This document shows, one piece after another, positions 17,576 through 27,006 of a DNA stretch of 64,000 nucleotides (its first letter is position 1; every line of letters begins with the position of its first letter). The notes under the pieces were generated by a model. That model worked only from the letters and a program-made list of their open reading frames with translations. It did not search any database and was not told where the DNA came from. The stretch covers positions 186,001 through 250,000 of the forward strand of contig JAEPNO010000003.1 of assembly GCA_017643365.1 (NCBI GenBank), in the 5' to 3' direction. The stretch is from Balneolaceae bacterium (GTDB lineage: Bacteria > Bacteroidota > Rhodothermia > Balneolales > Balneolaceae). Made by a program: the position numbers and the translations under genes.

Positions 17576-18541
17576 ATGGGGCATATGATGCGGGTACTTT
17601 CACTTCTGATTATTTTATCGTTATTCAATTCCGGCTGCGATCTGATCAACATTTTGAATAATGATTCGGAGACCACTTTACTTTTAAGCGCTAGTTATTC
17701 TGATGATGAACCGTATCAACTCTATATCTATGATGTTGAAAGTGGGGCATTCGATAAGCTCACAAACGAAAAGTATGGTGTACGTTATTTTGATTGGAGT
17801 AAGGAGGCCAATCGTATTATATATCTAACTGTCGACAGCGAAAATAAGAAGCAATATCTAAAAACGATAAATATTGATGGCAGCTATCCAAAAACTATAC
17901 ATACTGATTGGGCAAATCATAAAAGGATTAGTAGTATACAATGGAGTCCAAACGGTATGGAAATTGTATTTACTTTAGGATCTATAGGAACAACCTTTCC
18001 ATTTGGCGACATCTATACACTTAATATAGAAGAAGAAAAAACTTCTCAAATTACTGAAGATATTAACACTGAATCTTTTCCTTTTTGGGATATTGATGGT
18101 TCAAAAATCTACTATACATCCAATAATGAATCGGGGCTTAATTTATATTCCGTAACTATTGATGGATCAAATCGCACTCAACTAACCCAATTCAACAACT
18201 CCGGGTACTTCAGATGGTTTAGCAAGAATAAAAACCTAATGTTGCATGGACGTTTAGATACTTTAACTCAATCAAAAAGGCAATGGAATTCCTATCTATA
18301 TGATGTAAAAACCGGAGAAAGCAACCTCCTTGATTTAACACCCATATCAGTCGAAAACAATTTTCGATTTAGTGTAATTACACCAATAAAAGATAAATCG
18401 GGAGTGATTGTTACCAAAAATCATCAATGGAATGACGACCATGGTACAACACTTTACCTTTGGAATACAGAAACCAACGCACTCGATAAATTATTAAATG
18501 CGTCTAGTATCGGTCATATACAGGCCATCGATATTGATTAG
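17576..18541 (+). CDS. Lipoprotein with TolB/PD40-type beta-propeller
   Basis: A 321-residue lipoprotein (lipobox FNSGC) with repeated propeller blades of the PD40 type (ISSIQWSPNGMEIVFTLGS, SFPFWDIDGSKIYYTSN, and the DGSxRxxLT pattern in VTIDGSNRTQLTQ). Similar proteins sit at the outer membrane and bind proteins or glycans. It lies between the two copies of the barrel gene, so it may have moved with the duplication or work with those proteins. The start could be 17585 (second ATG). Its AT content looks higher than that of flanking genes. Confidence 0.75.
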   Translation: MGHMMRVLSLLIILSLFNSGCDLINILNNDSETTLLLSASYSDDEPYQLYIYDVESGAFDKLTNEKYGVRYFDWSKEANRIIYLTVDSENKKQYLKTINIDGSYPKTIHTDWANHKRISSIQWSPNGMEIVFTLGSIGTTFPFGDIYTLNIEEEKTSQITEDINTESFPFWDIDGSKIYYTSNNESGLNLYSVTIDGSNRTQLTQFNNSGYFRWFSKNKNLMLHGRLDTLTQSKRQWNSYLYDVKTGESNLLDLTPISVENNFRFSVITPIKDKSGVIVTKNHQWNDDHGTTLYLWNTETNALDKLLNASSIGHIQAIDID

Positions 18542-18560
18542 ATACTTCCAAATCCTAACC

Positions 18561-19148
18561 ATGAAAAAGTTACTCTTACCTATAGTTATCTATTGTCTAT
18601 CGGGAGCAACCCAAGCTCAAACCAGTATATCATATGAAACCCAACCATTTCTTACAGGTTTGACTCATGGCCTTCGTTTAGATTACTCTATGAATGAAGA
18701 TTTAAACCTATTTATTCGAGGGGGCGTTAATTATACAAATCGTTGGGATTGGGGAAAAAAGGATGAAGAGATTGGCTCAGGTTCAGGACTTGGCCTCGGT
18801 TACGAACTTAAAAACAATAGAGTTGAAAATTTAACACTCATCGTTAGGGCAGACTTTTGGTTCATGGAAATTGAATGGACACAGTATATCACAAGTGAAG
18901 AGATTGATAGAATCTGCCGTAATATTCCACCGGGATTATGTGATCCGGCATTTAGCCGTTCAGGTATTACAAAAACGAATGTTTTTCAACCAACAATTGG
19001 CATTGCCTATAAACTTCCAATAGTTGGTGCTTTCTTTGTTAACACCTCCATCAATTTGGGTCGTGAGTTCAACTTTAATACCCGCGGCGAACAAGTTCAT
19101 CAAGGCGCCATTTTACTGGGTGGAATTCAAGTTGGGTATGAGTTTTAA
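18561..19148 (+). CDS. Outer-membrane beta-barrel-like protein (copy 2)
   Basis: A 195-residue paralogue of 16816-17376 with a signal peptide (MKKLLLPIVIYCLSGATQAQ). The start at 18561 is chosen because it opens the signal peptide; an upstream ATG at 18498 would overlap the previous gene and add 21 unrelated residues. The barrel strands and the final GAILLGGIQVGYEF match copy 1. It follows the propeller lipoprotein by 19 bases, so the two are likely one transcript. Function is unknown. Confidence 0.75.
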   Translation: MKKLLLPIVIYCLSGATQAQTSISYETQPFLTGLTHGLRLDYSMNEDLNLFIRGGVNYTNRWDWGKKDEEIGSGSGLGLGYELKNNRVENLTLIVRADFWFMEIEWTQYITSEEIDRICRNIPPGLCDPAFSRSGITKTNVFQPTIGIAYKLPIVGAFFVNTSINLGREFNFNTRGEQVHQGAILLGGIQVGYEF

Positions 19149-19257
19149 TTTAAACCTTGCTCAAAATAAATTTCTTCACCCGCTTGGATAATTCCCATTA
19201 GCCTAACGAATTATCTTTAAAATAGAACAATTCGGTGGGTACTGAACATTCTTTACA

Positions 19258-19285
19258 TTGGTGACAATTCATGAATTATCACTAC
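19258..19285. repeat. Degenerate copy of the 28-bp palindrome
   Basis: The core GTGACAATTCA pairs with TGAATTATCAC with one mismatch. It aligns base for base with the perfect palindrome at 3819-3846. It lies in the duplicated flank after the second barrel gene, ahead of the convergent recQ gene. Confidence 0.75.
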
Positions 19286-19312
19286 GGGAGCCACCCCAAA
19301 ACTTTGTCCCTT

Positions 19313-19360
19313 TGTAACTCTGCAACTCTGTAACTCTGTAACTCTGCAACTCTTCAACTT
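19313..19360. repeat. 8-bp tandem repeat, six units
   Basis: Units TGTAACTC and TGCAACTC alternate five times, with a sixth diverged unit (TTCAACTT). The array ends five bases before the recQ stop codon. Such short tandem arrays can change in copy number by slippage. It is outside the coding region. Confidence 0.85.
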
Positions 19361-19365
19361 CTTCC

Positions 19366-21537
19366 TTACTTCATACTGGCCATATAATACAACTGCATGA
19401 TGCGTAGCTCGTCGTAGCCGATCTGCTTCTTACACTCATCATACACAAAGCGCAGCATTTCGTGTCCGCGTTTTTTGAAGGCTTTGAGCACTTGATCACG
19501 CTGTCGATCAGACAGGTTCGACGCTTGAAGCAGACCTTCCAGGCGTAGATCATTACCCTCATCCAAAAACTTCTTTAAATGACCTAAAATCGTGACTTCT
19601 TTAACCCCGTGTTCTTCGGCTAACAGCTTGATCGACTTCCCTTCGTTAAAGCCATTCCCAACTTGCTCGAATTTTTCACCGGTTTTAACCTCTCGCACTT
19701 TTTTGATCAGCGTTTTCTGCCGCTCAATAATGTCGTGGTTTTTCGAATAGGTTTTAATTACCCCGATAAAAGAATCCCCAAACTTGGCTTTTTTCACTGA
19801 TCCGACGCCGTAAATAGCATCCAACGAATCTTTACTTTGCGGATAATAATACGCCATTTCGATGAGGGTGGTATCCGGGAAAATTGCGTATGGAGGAACA
19901 TCATCGGCATCCGCCAATTCTTTACGTTTGGCACGTAATAGCTCGAACAATTCCACATTGTATTGATTCTCGATCTCGCTGGATGTCCGTACCACATCAT
20001 CTTCAGCAGTTTGCACATCGGTTCGATCCAGAATACCGTACACGTTTTCTTTGCCGCTCAAAACAGCCATGGCTTTATCTTCCACTTCCAACACACCAAA
20101 AGTGCCTCTTTTCAAGAAACGTTGCCGCATCAACAACCGATAAAGCTGTTCCCATTGCTTTTTCGACCACTCCAAACCCTGACCATAATGCTCAACTTTG
20201 TCAAGCTCGTTTTCGAGTACTTTTTGGTTTTTCGATCCGCGCAGTACATCAATAACCTGACCAGCTCCATATTCTTCTTCAAGTTCTAACACACAATTCA
20301 AGAACTTCTGCGCTTGAAGGGTCAAATCTTCTACATCTTCTTCCACCGAAAGATCGTTGTCGCACATTTCACACGGATCTTTGACATAACTTTCCCCAAA
20401 GTAATCGAGCAGCGGTTTTCGTCGGCAGCCGGTGAATTCAAGGAATTTCAACAACTTTTCGAGATGACGCTCCGCCACCGTTTTCTCAGTTCCTTGCTTC
20501 TGATTGATGAAATATTTGATTTTTTGCGTATCTGCGTAGCTAAATAATAACACACAATCAGCACGCAAACCATCACGACCGGCCCGACCAATTTGCTGAT
20601 AATACGACTCGATGTTCTGCGGCATATCGTAATGCACTACATAACGAACATTCGGTTTGTTGATCCCCATCCCGAAAGCCACCGTTGCCACAATAATGCG
20701 TGCATCATCGCGGATAAATGCTCGTTGATTAATCGCCCGCTCCCGCGACATCAGCCCGGCGTGATAAGGCTTGGCATCGTAGCCTTCTTCAACTAATAAT
20801 TCGGTGAGTTCATCTACCTGCCGTCGCGAAAAACAGTAAATAATCCCCGATTGTTTTTTCCGGGTATACAAGAAATCCAGAATCTGATTTTCGGGATCTT
20901 TTTTATCTACAATTTTTAAAAATAGGTTGGGCCTGTCGAAGCTCGACACAAACGATTCCGACTCATCAAACTCCAGCGTTCGTTTGATATCTCGCTGAAC
21001 ACGTGGGGTTGCCGTTGCGGTAAGTGCTACACAAACTGCGCCGGGAAAACTCTTTCTAACCGTTGCTAACTGGCGGTATTCCGGTCGAAAATCGTGCCCC
21101 CATTCCGAAATACAGTGCGCCTCATCTATCGTAAAACAATCAACTTTGATGTTTTTTAGAATCTCTTTGGTGCGATCCATCATCAATGTTTCAGGTGCCA
21201 CGTATAACAGCTTCACTTCGCCGTTCAGGATTTTCTTTACGTTGTACTCATAGGCTTCAGGTCGAAGTGAGGAGTTCAAATACACCGATGGAATATCATA
21301 CTCCCGAAGTTGTTCTACCTGATCTTTCATCAACGAAATAAGCGGCGAAATCACAATGGTCATCCCCTCGAACATCATCGCCGGAATTTGATAACACAAC
21401 GACTTACCGCCACCGGTGGGCATAATCACCAAAGCATCTTTTTTATTTAGTACTTGGGTAATGGCCGCCTCTTGTTGCAGGCGAAATTCGTCGTACCCAA
21501 AGGTATTCTTCAGGATGCTTTTAGCTTGTTCGATCAT
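19366..21537 (-). CDS. recQ: ATP-dependent DNA helicase RecQ
   Basis: A 723-residue 3'-5' helicase used in recombination and repair. It has Walker A at about 39-46 (MPTGGGKS), DEAH at 138-141 followed by CISEWGHDFRPEY, and the second helicase lobe with QQIGRAGRDG. The zinc cluster is CRRKPLLDYFGE...CEMCDND, then come the RQC winged helix and an HRDC domain (about 520-600). The C-terminal HTH (KSIKLLAEEHGVKEVTILGH) is typical of Bacteroidota and Firmicutes RecQ. The length is longer than E. coli RecQ (about 610) because of this extra C-terminal domain. Confidence 0.96.
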   Translation of the reverse strand: MIEQAKSILKNTFGYDEFRLQQEAAITQVLNKKDALVIMPTGGGKSLCYQIPAMMFEGMTIVISPLISLMKDQVEQLREYDIPSVYLNSSLRPEAYEYNVKKILNGEVKLLYVAPETLMMDRTKEILKNIKVDCFTIDEAHCISEWGHDFRPEYRQLATVRKSFPGAVCVALTATATPRVQRDIKRTLEFDESESFVSSFDRPNLFLKIVDKKDPENQILDFLYTRKKQSGIIYCFSRRQVDELTELLVEEGYDAKPYHAGLMSRERAINQRAFIRDDARIIVATVAFGMGINKPNVRYVVHYDMPQNIESYYQQIGRAGRDGLRADCVLLFSYADTQKIKYFINQKQGTEKTVAERHLEKLLKFLEFTGCRRKPLLDYFGESYVKDPCEMCDNDLSVEEDVEDLTLQAQKFLNCVLELEEEYGAGQVIDVLRGSKNQKVLENELDKVEHYGQGLEWSKKQWEQLYRLLMRQRFLKRGTFGVLEVEDKAMAVLSGKENVYGILDRTDVQTAEDDVVRTSSEIENQYNVELFELLRAKRKELADADDVPPYAIFPDTTLIEMAYYYPQSKDSLDAIYGVGSVKKAKFGDSFIGVIKTYSKNHDIIERQKTLIKKVREVKTGEKFEQVGNGFNEGKSIKLLAEEHGVKEVTILGHLKKFLDEGNDLRLEGLLQASNLSDRQRDQVLKAFKKRGHEMLRFVYDECKKQIGYDELRIMQLYYMASMK

Positions 21538-21694
21538 GGAGTGTGTGAGTCTCTGAAATTATTCTTCTCTCTTTTGAGCAGAATAGCGTATTTGTGATTC
21601 TAATTTTGATGGAAATACCAGATCAAATATACTGAGAATTATCGGCTAAGAATACCACCGAATCGAACTCTGTGCATCTTTCAATACTCTAGCT

Positions 21695-22156
21695 ATGAAA
21701 ACATCAGCAAAAGCCCTCTCCCTTTTTATCATTTTTGGATCTCTTCTTGCCGGATTGTCCGGATGCACACTTAAACTGGCCGAGGATTACGACGCGCAGA
21801 CTTCGGGCTCTATTATTAAAGTGGCTAAAACCACCGATGCCTTTTTGTTAAATATGCTGGTAAGCAGCTCAGCAACGGATGGCACTCGCACCTTCGAGAA
21901 TTATGCCGGTGGATATGCCGCTGTTGAAAATGAACTCATCAGCTTAGGACTACAAAACCAGGTTCGTCCACTGCATGATTACACTTTTCAAATCACAGAA
22001 ATAACTCTGGAATTATGGCTTGATTTCGCCGGTAAGCACAAACAAAACGATACCATGAGCGATTTGCTGATTGACGAAATGCGCGTTTCTATGCAAGATG
22101 CTTTTCGGGCTATGTTAATTGCCGATGAGGGGGCAGAGTATTTGAATCTTGATTGA
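21695..22156 (+). CDS. Hypothetical lipoprotein
   Basis: A 153-residue protein with a lipoprotein signal (LLAGLSGC, lipid Cys near 24). The mature part is mostly helical (AKTTDAFLLNML, ITLELWLDFAGKHKQ). I do not recognise a family. It is divergent from recQ with about 157 bases between them. Confidence 0.7.
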   Translation: MKTSAKALSLFIIFGSLLAGLSGCTLKLAEDYDAQTSGSIIKVAKTTDAFLLNMLVSSSATDGTRTFENYAGGYAAVENELISLGLQNQVRPLHDYTFQITEITLELWLDFAGKHKQNDTMSDLLIDEMRVSMQDAFRAMLIADEGAEYLNLD

Positions 22157-22358
22157 TTCTATTCCAGTTTAGTACATACGTATGTACTGGAAATCACACC
22201 TATACTTTAAATCAAGAAATTCAGATAAAAAGGCACTTTTTAATCAAAAGCATTTTTTACAACTCCGTTGGGATGTTTAGGCTCGATTTCAGCAATAATT
22301 CTACGCCGCCGAGCATCATAGCAAGTATAATATTTCGCAGACACTGGACTCAATTGGT

Positions 22359-22386
22359 GTACCGACGTAGCATGCTACGTCGGTAC
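22359..22386. repeat. Perfect 28-bp palindrome
   Basis: The left half is GTACCGACGTAGCA and the right half is its exact reverse complement. It has the same length and frame as the palindrome at 3819-3846 (shared GTA, GAC and central CATG positions) although the inner bases differ. It lies about 40 bases beyond the carB stop and between convergent genes, so it may also help end transcription. It has no U-run. Confidence 0.85.
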
Positions 22387-22428
22387 TGAGAATCAATTAT
22401 TACCTATAACAATTACTCTGCTTCTAAT

Positions 22429-25257
22429 CTACTTACTCAAGTACAAGCTCTTAAACTCGAACGGCTTTCTGAAATGCTCATCATTGAAATCCTTGGCAAA
22501 GTAGATGCTTTCGCCCGTTGATTTCATCTCAGGGCCAAGCTCTTTCTTCACGCCCGGGAATTTATCAAAAGGAAATACCGGCTCCTTGATGGCCCAGCAC
22601 GTCAATTTCGATTTGGTATCGAATTCTTTCAACTTTGCACCCAACATCACTTTTACACCTATTCCGGCTTCCGGAACCTGATTCGCTTTTGCTAAGAAAG
22701 GCACGGTTCGGGTGGTACGTGGATTGGCTTCAATCACGAACACTTTTTCATCTTTCACCGCATACTGCACGTTCAGGAATCCGATTACGTTCAGCGCTTT
22801 GGCTATTTTCTTTTGATAATCGCGGATGGTAGCCTGTACTTCTTCGCTGAGTGAATACGGCGGAATTACCGCCGTAGAATCACCCGAATGCACTCCGGCC
22901 GGCTCGATATGCTGCATCATCCCCGAAATATGAAGCTCATCTCCATCAAACACCGAATCCACATCCACCTCAATGGCATGCTCGAGATATTTGTCAATGA
23001 GGAAAGCGTTTTCGGGATGCGTTTTCAAAATTCGATCCACATAACGCTCCAATTCCTCGCGCTTCACCGCAATTCGCATTCCCTGTCCACCCAACACATA
23101 ACTTGGACGAATTAACACCGGATACCCGATTCGATCGGCAATTTCCAATGCGCCGGATACCTCGGTGGCTGTTCCGTAAGCAGGAAACGGAATATCATTT
23201 CCGATTAAAATATCAGAAAATTCTCCACGATCTTCAGCTAGGTTGATATTCTCGAACGCCGTTCCAAAAATATTGATTCCGGCTTTCACTAAGCGTTTTC
23301 CAAGTTTTAAGGCGGTTTGTCCACCCACTTGAATGATTACGCCTTCCGGATTTTCATGCTCGATGATATCCAACACGCGCTCCCAATACACCGGCTCGAA
23401 ATACAGTTTATCAGCGATATCAAAATCGGTAGAAACTGTCTCGGGATTACAGTTGATCATGATCGCTTCGTAGCCCATTTCTTTAGTGGCCAGTACCGCA
23501 TGCACACACGAGTAATCAAACTCTATGCCCTGCCCAATTCGGTTAGGACCTGATCCCAGAATAATCACTTTTTTGCGATCGGTTACGATGCTTTCGTTCT
23601 CGCCTTCATAGCTGGAATAGTAGTACGGAGTTTGCGCCGGGAACTCTGCCGCACAAGTATCCACTACTTTGAACGCCGGTTTTAAACCAAGTTCTAAGCG
23701 TCGAGCACGAACGTCGTCATCGGTAACTTTTTCTCCACCTTTGCTGGTGAGCCAGGCAATTTGTGAATCCGAGAATCCCGCTTGTTTCAGCTCGAAAAAC
23801 TCTTCTTTGGTGATTTCTTCCAGTGCCTGACCTTCGGTTCGATTTTCAAGCGAAACCATGTACCTGATTTGCTGCAAAAACCATGGATCAATTTTGGTGA
23901 TATCGGCAATTTCCTCTACCGATGCCCCTAATTTGAAGGCGTTTCGTACTTGAAGTGAGCGGTCCCAATAGGGCTTCATCAAGCGTTGGCTTACTTCTTT
24001 TCGATTGATTTCTTCGAAGCCATCGGCGCCTAATCCTGAGCGACCGATTTCCATACTTTGCCACGCTTTGTTCAGGGCTTCGGGGAAGTTTCGCCCAATG
24101 CTCATCACTTCGCCCACTGCTTTCATTTGAGTGGATAGCTCTTCATCCGCGCCGGGGAATTTATCGAAGTTGAATCGAGGTACTTTGCATACTACATAAT
24201 CGATACTCGGCTCGAAACAGGCCGATGTGGTTCCTGTGATCTGATTTTTAAGCTCATCCAAGGTATAACCAACCGCTAATTTGGTGGCCACTTTCGCAAT
24301 CGGATAACCCGTTGCTTTAGATGCCAGCGCGGAAGAGCGACTCACTCTCGGGTTGATCTCAATCGCCACAAAACGATCGCTGCCCGGTTCAACAGCAAAC
24401 TGCACGTTACAACCACCGGCAAAGGTCCCAATCGAGCGCATCATCTTAATGGCTGCATCCCGCAAAATCTGATATTGTTTATCGGTGAGCGTTTGGGTTG
24501 GCGCAACCGTCACCGAATCGCCGGTGTGGACGCCCATCGGATCCATATTTTCGATTCCGCAAATAATCACCACATTGTCGTTGGCATCACGAAGCAGTTC
24601 CAACTCGTACTCTTTCCACCCAAAAATGGATTCTTCGATCAACACCGAGTGCACCGGACTCATTTCCAGTCCACGAAGCACCATCTTATCGAAATCTTCC
24701 TCTTCCCAAACAATTCCGCCGCCGGCACCACCCATGGTAAACGACGGACGAATTACGATCGGAAGCCCACCTAACTCTTCCTTGATTTCTTTAGCGTCGA
24801 GCAGGGATTCTGCCTGTCTACTTCTACATTGCTCGATTCCGATTTCTTCCATGCGATCGCGGAATAACTGTCGATCTTCGGTCAATTCTACGGCAGCAAT
24901 GTCTACCCCAATTATCTTGATGCCCTTTTTGTCCCAATAACCTTGCTTTTCCAAATCGCGACACAGATTCAGCCCGGTCTGACCGCCCATAGTTGGGAGT
25001 ACCGCATCCGGGTTTTCTTTTTCTACGATCTCGCGGATCGAGTCGGTAGTCATCGGCAGCATGTAAATGGCATCCGCCATAATCGGATCCGTCATAATCG
25101 TGGCCGGATTCGAGTTGATAAGTACGATTTCGTAGCCTTCTTCTTTCAAAGAGCGGCACGATTGCGAGCCGGAATAATCAAACTCGCAAGCTTGACCGAT
25201 TACGATTGGTCCTGATCCGATAATTAAAATTTTGTGAATGTCGTCGCGTCTAGGCAT
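22429..25257 (-). CDS. carB: Carbamoyl-phosphate synthase large subunit, without the regulatory domain
   Basis: A 942-residue subunit that makes carbamoyl phosphate from ammonia (supplied by CarA), bicarbonate and ATP, for pyrimidine and arginine synthesis. Two ATP-grasp halves are present: the first near [17 protein letters not shown], the second near [17 protein letters not shown]. The chain ends about six residues after the second ATP-grasp region ([17 protein letters not shown]...). E. coli CarB has about 1073 residues; the missing ~130 are the MGS-like domain that binds UMP and ornithine. No remnant of it lies downstream. Short CarB proteins are, as I recall, known in Bacteroidota. It follows carA. 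Confidence 0.95.
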   Translation of the reverse strand: MPRRDDIHKILIIGSGPIVIGQACEFDYSGSQSCRSLKEEGYEIVLINSNPATIMTDPIMADAIYMLPMTTDSIREIVEKENPDAVLPTMGGQTGLNLCRDLEKQGYWDKKGIKIIGVDIAAVELTEDRQLFRDRMEEIGIEQCRSRQAESLLDAKEIKEELGGLPIVIRPSFTMGGAGGGIVWEEEDFDKMVLRGLEMSPVHSVLIEESIFGWKEYELELLRDANDNVVIICGIENMDPMGVHTGDSVTVAPTQTLTDKQYQILRDAAIKMMRSIGTFAGGCNVQFAVEPGSDRFVAIEINPRVSRSSALASKATGYPIAKVATKLAVGYTLDELKNQITGTTSACFEPSIDYVVCKVPRFNFDKFPGADEELSTQMKAVGEVMSIGRNFPEALNKAWQSMEIGRSGLGADGFEEINRKEVSQRLMKPYWDRSLQVRNAFKLGASVEEIADITKIDPWFLQQIRYMVSLENRTEGQALEEITKEEFFELKQAGFSDSQIAWLTSKGGEKVTDDDVRARRLELGLKPAFKVVDTCAAEFPAQTPYYYSSYEGENESIVTDRKKVIILGSGPNRIGQGIEFDYSCVHAVLATKEMGYEAIMINCNPETVSTDFDIADKLYFEPVYWERVLDIIEHENPEGVIIQVGGQTALKLGKRLVKAGINIFGTAFENINLAEDRGEFSDILIGNDIPFPAYGTATEVSGALEIADRIGYPVLIRPSYVLGGQGMRIAVKREELERYVDRILKTHPENAFLIDKYLEHAIEVDVDSVFDGDELHISGMMQHIEPAGVHSGDSTAVIPPYSLSEEVQATIRDYQKKIAKALNVIGFLNVQYAVKDEKVFVIEANPRTTRTVPFLAKANQVPEAGIGVKVMLGAKLKEFDTKSKLTCWAIKEPVFPFDKFPGVKKELGPEMKSTGESIYFAKDFNDEHFRKPFEFKSLYLSK

Positions 25258-25324
25258 GGGTGGTTTTCGATGTTGTTTACGATGTACTGTAGTACATCAC
25301 TTGGTGAATTTGTTGAGAAAAAGT

Positions 25325-25405
25325 CCCCTCTTGAGAGGGGATTTAGGGGTGTGTCGGGAACACCCCACCCCACGCCTTTTGGCGCGGGACTCCCCTCAAG
25401 GGGAG
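25325..25405 (-). terminator. Hairpin cluster between carA and carB
   Basis: The 191-base gap between the two subunit genes holds three GC-rich hairpins: CCCCTCTTGAGAGGGG (25325-25340), GGGGTGT paired with ACACCCC (25346-25366), and CTCCCCTCAAGGGGAG (25390-25405). On the - strand the last one to be transcribed is followed by ACTTTTT, like an intrinsic terminator. It might reduce carB relative to carA, or it is a dispersed repeat that landed here. Confidence 0.55.
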
Positions 25406-25448
25406 ACAGGCTCGAGGCCTCAAATCATTCATTATCTTATTCTAAAAC

Positions 25449-26570
25449 TCATGCTTCTACTCCTTTTTGCTCGTTCATCATATTCACAAACTGATCGAAC
25501 AAATAGGCGGAGTCATGTGGTCCGGGTGAAGCTTCGGGATGGTATTGCACCGAAAATCCGGGGAAATTTTTAAATCTGAGCCCTTCCACGGTGTCGTCGT
25601 TTAGGTTGATGTGCGTGATTGAGGCAACATCCTCGGTTACGCTTTCTTCGATCACACCAAAGCCATGATTTTGCGTGGAGATTTCCACTAAACCGGTTTC
25701 CAGGTTTTTCACGGGATGATTGGCTCCACGGTGACCTACAAACATCTTCCCAACTTTGATGCCTTCGCTCATGGCCATCAACTGGTGACCAAGGCAAATC
25801 CCGAACAACGGCTTTCCGCTGGATTTGGCGTACTCCACAACTTCAAGGGCATATTCTCCGGTTGGGTTTGGATCTCCGGGTCCGTTTGAGAAAAAGAAAC
25901 CGTCGGCATCCCAAGCTTTAATCTCTTCGAGGGAAGTTTGTGCGGGAAACACCCGAAGTGTACATCCACGAGCAACCAAACTGTTAATGATATTCTGCTT
26001 AATTCCGTAATCGAAAGCGGCTACTTTGAATTGCGATTCACTTTCGGGCTGGAAAGTTTGAGCTTCATCGCGTGTTACTTTTGATGCCAACTCCAGACCT
26101 TTCATGTCTTCCCAGTCTTTCGCCATCTGAACCAATTTTTCTTCATCCAGTTCGGTGGATGAAATCACGGCGTTCATCACTCCTTTTTCACGAATGTGGC
26201 GAACCAATGCGCGCGTATCCACTCCGGAAATTCCTACGATTTCATTCTCGTCGAGATATTCGTGCAAGCTTCCATCCGCCATTGGGTTGCTGTACTCCCA
26301 TGAAAATGCTCGGACGATTATTCCAGCCACCATCACTTTTCGATGCTCGTCGTCGCGAGCCATGGTACCGTAATTTCCGATATGGGGATAAGTCATCATC
26401 ATAAGTTGACCGTAGTAACTGGGATCAGTGAAGATTTCCTGGTAACCGGTCATACTGGTGTTGAAGCACAATTCGCCGCCGGTGATACCTTCGTGGCCAA
26501 CTGCCCAGCCGTGCGCGACCGTGCCGTCACTCAGTGCGAGGATTGCTTTTTTTCTAGGTTGAAGAGACAT
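25449..26570 (-). CDS. carA: Carbamoyl-phosphate synthase small subunit (glutaminase)
   Basis: A 373-residue subunit that takes ammonia from glutamine and passes it to CarB. The class-I amidotransferase site has Cys259 (FGICLGHQL) and the His/Glu motif VQYHPEASPGPHD. The N-terminal half (LCFNTSMTGYQEI) is the CarA-specific domain. The ATG lies two bases after the stop of a small leader frame (26573-26668), suggesting coupled translation. The gene is first in carA-carB and has a terminator in its leader. Confidence 0.96.
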   Translation of the reverse strand: MSLQPRKKAILALSDGTVAHGWAVGHEGITGGELCFNTSMTGYQEIFTDPSYYGQLMMMTYPHIGNYGTMARDDEHRKVMVAGIIVRAFSWEYSNPMADGSLHEYLDENEIVGISGVDTRALVRHIREKGVMNAVISSTELDEEKLVQMAKDWEDMKGLELASKVTRDEAQTFQPESESQFKVAAFDYGIKQNIINSLVARGCTLRVFPAQTSLEEIKAWDADGFFFSNGPGDPNPTGEYALEVVEYAKSSGKPLFGICLGHQLMAMSEGIKVGKMFVGHRGANHPVKNLETGLVEISTQNHGFGVIEESVTEDVASITHINLNDDTVEGLRFKNFPGFSVQYHPEASPGPHDSAYLFDQFVNMMNEQKGVEA

Positions 26571-26572
26571 GC

Positions 26573-26668
26573 CTATTGGTTTGGATTGGGAATTTGAGGA
26601 TCAAAAAAAATCCGACTACGAAACAACGCGTCGGATTCTAAAAATATGTGGTAAACCAAAAATGCCAT
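26573..26668 (-). CDS. Possible leader peptide of carAB (31 residues, U-rich)
   Basis: A short frame starts MAFLVYHIFL, runs through the terminator hairpin, and stops (TAG) two bases before the carA ATG. The first 11 codons are U-rich (runs UUUUU, UUU, UUUUU). CAGGG sits about eight bases upstream of its ATG and could bind a ribosome. This is the layout of the E. coli pyrBI leader, where a ribosome that keeps up with a polymerase paused at U-runs stops the terminator from folding. Translation of this frame is not shown. Confidence 0.5.
   Translation of the reverse strand: MAFLVYHIFLESDALFRSRIFFDPQIPNPNQ
26603..26637 (-). terminator. Intrinsic terminator in the carAB leader
   Basis: On the - strand an 8-bp perfect stem (AATCCGAC with GTCGGATT) closes a 13-base loop and is followed by eight U. 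It ends about 33 bases before carA. A promoter lies upstream (26764-26794), so it sits inside the carAB leader and is likely a control point, not the end of another gene. Confidence 0.85.
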
Positions 26669-26763
26669 TAGCACCCTGCCGATTTGAGTTTAGGGTTTGC
26701 CAATGGATCAAAGCTATGTAGTGCTAACAAATGTATTTTCAAGTGAGCTTTGTTGAGGTTTGC

Positions 26764-26794
26764 CAAAGATACAAAGGGGCGAGCAGTGATTCAA
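26764..26794 (-). promoter_or_regulatory. Bacteroidota-type promoter for carAB
   Basis: On the - strand TTG (26794-26792), 20 bases, then TATCTTTG (26771-26764). This fits the TTG-N(19-23)-TAnnTTTG promoter of Bacteroidota. It predicts a leader of roughly 180-190 bases. Within the leader TTAGCAC (26727-26721) can pair with GTGCTAA (26674-26668), which overlaps the start of the leader frame. Confidence 0.6.
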
Positions 26795-26885
26795 TTTGAA
26801 TCGTGAGTGTTTTTCGAATTTTGATTACTTGATTTGGGAATAGCTAGCAATAGGATTTGTATTCCGACAGAAGCACAAATTAGTC

Positions 26886-26905
26886 ATTCCCGCGAAGGCG
26901 GGAAT
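26886..26905. repeat. 20-bp palindrome ATTCCC-N8-GGGAAT
   Basis: ATTCCCGCGAAGGCGGGAAT is a widespread intergenic palindrome of the same form as the neisserial dRS3 repeat. It lies in the 667-base gap between carA and the next gene upstream. The frames that run through it are not real genes. Confidence 0.75.
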
Positions 26906-27006
26906 CTAGAGAGCCTTGAAGACACAAGTTTGATTGATTATTCTCCAAATGAGTTGATGGGACAGCGAAAATTGATAAAGCTTCTTATCCATTTATTTAA
27001 TATCAG

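Noticed and set aside
19313-19360. CRISPR-like array
   Set aside because: Units are 8 bp, contiguous, with no spacers; it is a tandem repeat. No Cas genes in the window.
24485-24940. 151-codon frame opposite carB
   Set aside because: It is the complement of conserved carB codons and Ser/Pro rich by reflection; no independent evidence.
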